DNA of 64,000 nucleotides from NCBI GenBank assembly GCA_963762205.1, contig CAVXJZ010000006.1, positions 186,001 through 250,000 of the forward strand. The letters run 5' to 3'. Of this stretch, positions 63,827-64,000 are shown one piece after another. The DNA is from VRUE01 sp963762205. Lineage in GTDB: Bacteria; Actinomycetota; Thermoleophilia; Solirubrobacterales; 70-9. The first letter of the stretch is position 1. Every line of letters starts with the position of its first letter. The notes beneath the pieces were generated by a model. That model was not told the DNA's origin. It saw only the letters and a list, made by a program, of their open reading frames with translations, and did not search any database. Position numbers and translations under genes: made by a program.

Positions 63827-64000
63827 GACGGTCGCTCCGGGCGGTAGTAGAGCGGGACGCACCAGTGGCTCTCGGCGACCCAGTCGCTGTTGGGCAGCTC
63901 GTCGGTGCGGCCCATGATCCGGTGGCAGGGCTGCTCGTAGACGCGGCCCGTGCTCTTCTCGATCTCGTCGAAGACGACGTACTTGTAAAGGCCGGACGTC
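63823..64000 (-). CDS. C-terminal fragment of unidentified envelope-glycan gene
   Basis: The last 58 codons of a minus-strand gene continuing off the right edge, ending in the overlap with the fusion gene (GTGA). The text (SGLYKYVVFDEIEKSTGRVY ... WVAESHWCVPLYYRPERPS) is not recognised. Tight coupling suggests it belongs to the same glycan operon. Confidence 0.6.
   Translation of the reverse strand, partial: TSGLYKYVVFDEIEKSTGRVYEQPCHRIMGRTDELPNSDWVAESHWCVPLYYRPERPS

Overview
The window is about 64 kb of very GC-rich DNA (around 70% by eye), packed with overlapping genes, many using GTG starts. The most likely source is a high-GC actinobacterium, probably of the Thermoleophilia/Solirubrobacterales lineage. 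Supporting points are the rpmE-prfA-prmC-sua5 / wecA / atpIBEFHAGDC gene order, a tmRNA-SmpB-RNase R cluster beside ftsEX, and decayed members of a tandem-repeat surface family (KNxVGTKQLKKNAV) that I associate with that group. The assignment is inference from content; no rRNA or other decisive marker is present.

Layout. (1) 1-10.4 kb: a partial metallo-beta-lactamase protein, DUF1697, a peroxiredoxin, tmRNA (minus strand) and a flavin disulfide oxidoreductase. These face a minus-strand run ftsE-ftsX-ctp-rnr-smpB followed by a proline-rich membrane protein whose C-terminal helix-hairpin-helix domain lies in another frame. (2) 10.5-17.2 kb: a membrane redox locus with ferredoxin, ferredoxin reductase, di-heme ferric-reductase-type membrane protein, ApbE flavin transferase and two small Ser/Thr/Pro-rich anchored proteins. 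It abuts a two-component system, a third small anchored protein and a heme-binding protein. (3) 17.2-24.8 kb: transketolase, nadA, a divergent Fpg/Nei glycosylase, nadC, an MFS transporter fused to a cyclic-nucleotide-binding domain, and an ECF sigma factor overlapping an alkyltransferase gene. (4) 24.8-27.3 kb: an accessory scar with four frameshifted gene remnants, an array of 10-bp TGGCGGTCTT repeats in both orientations and an AT-rich palindrome. (5) 27.2-33.5 kb: esterase, prfB with its programmed +1 frameshift, a SnoaL-like protein, secA, hpf and comF. (6) 33.5-41.6 kb: envelope sugar genes (two nucleotidyltransferases, PAP2/Aur1-like enzyme, PGI/PMI, UDP-sugar dehydrogenase, LCP protein) and an M20 peptidase. 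(7) 41.6-57.4 kb: the complete F1Fo ATP synthase operon, a WecA-like transferase, a DUF354 protein, glyA, a lysyl-oxidase-like secreted protein, sua5-prmC-prfA, DUF1385 and rpmE. (8) 57.5-64 kb: a membrane GGDEF protein, a TetR regulator with a clear palindromic operator and divergent hydrolase, a polysaccharide deacetylase, and a large sugar-epimerase/glycosyltransferase fusion running toward the window end.

How the parts work together. Core translation quality control (tmRNA, SmpB, RNase R, RF1, RF2, PrmC, Hpf), export (SecA), division (FtsEX) and energy (ATP synthase) are interleaved with envelope polysaccharide synthesis: activated sugars, undecaprenyl-phosphate loading, LCP attachment and deacetylation. 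The least conventional parts are the redox/flavinylation locus with its two-component system, the epimerase-glycosyltransferase fusion, the repeat-bearing scar at 25 kb, and several sites where reading frames or start codons do not behave normally.
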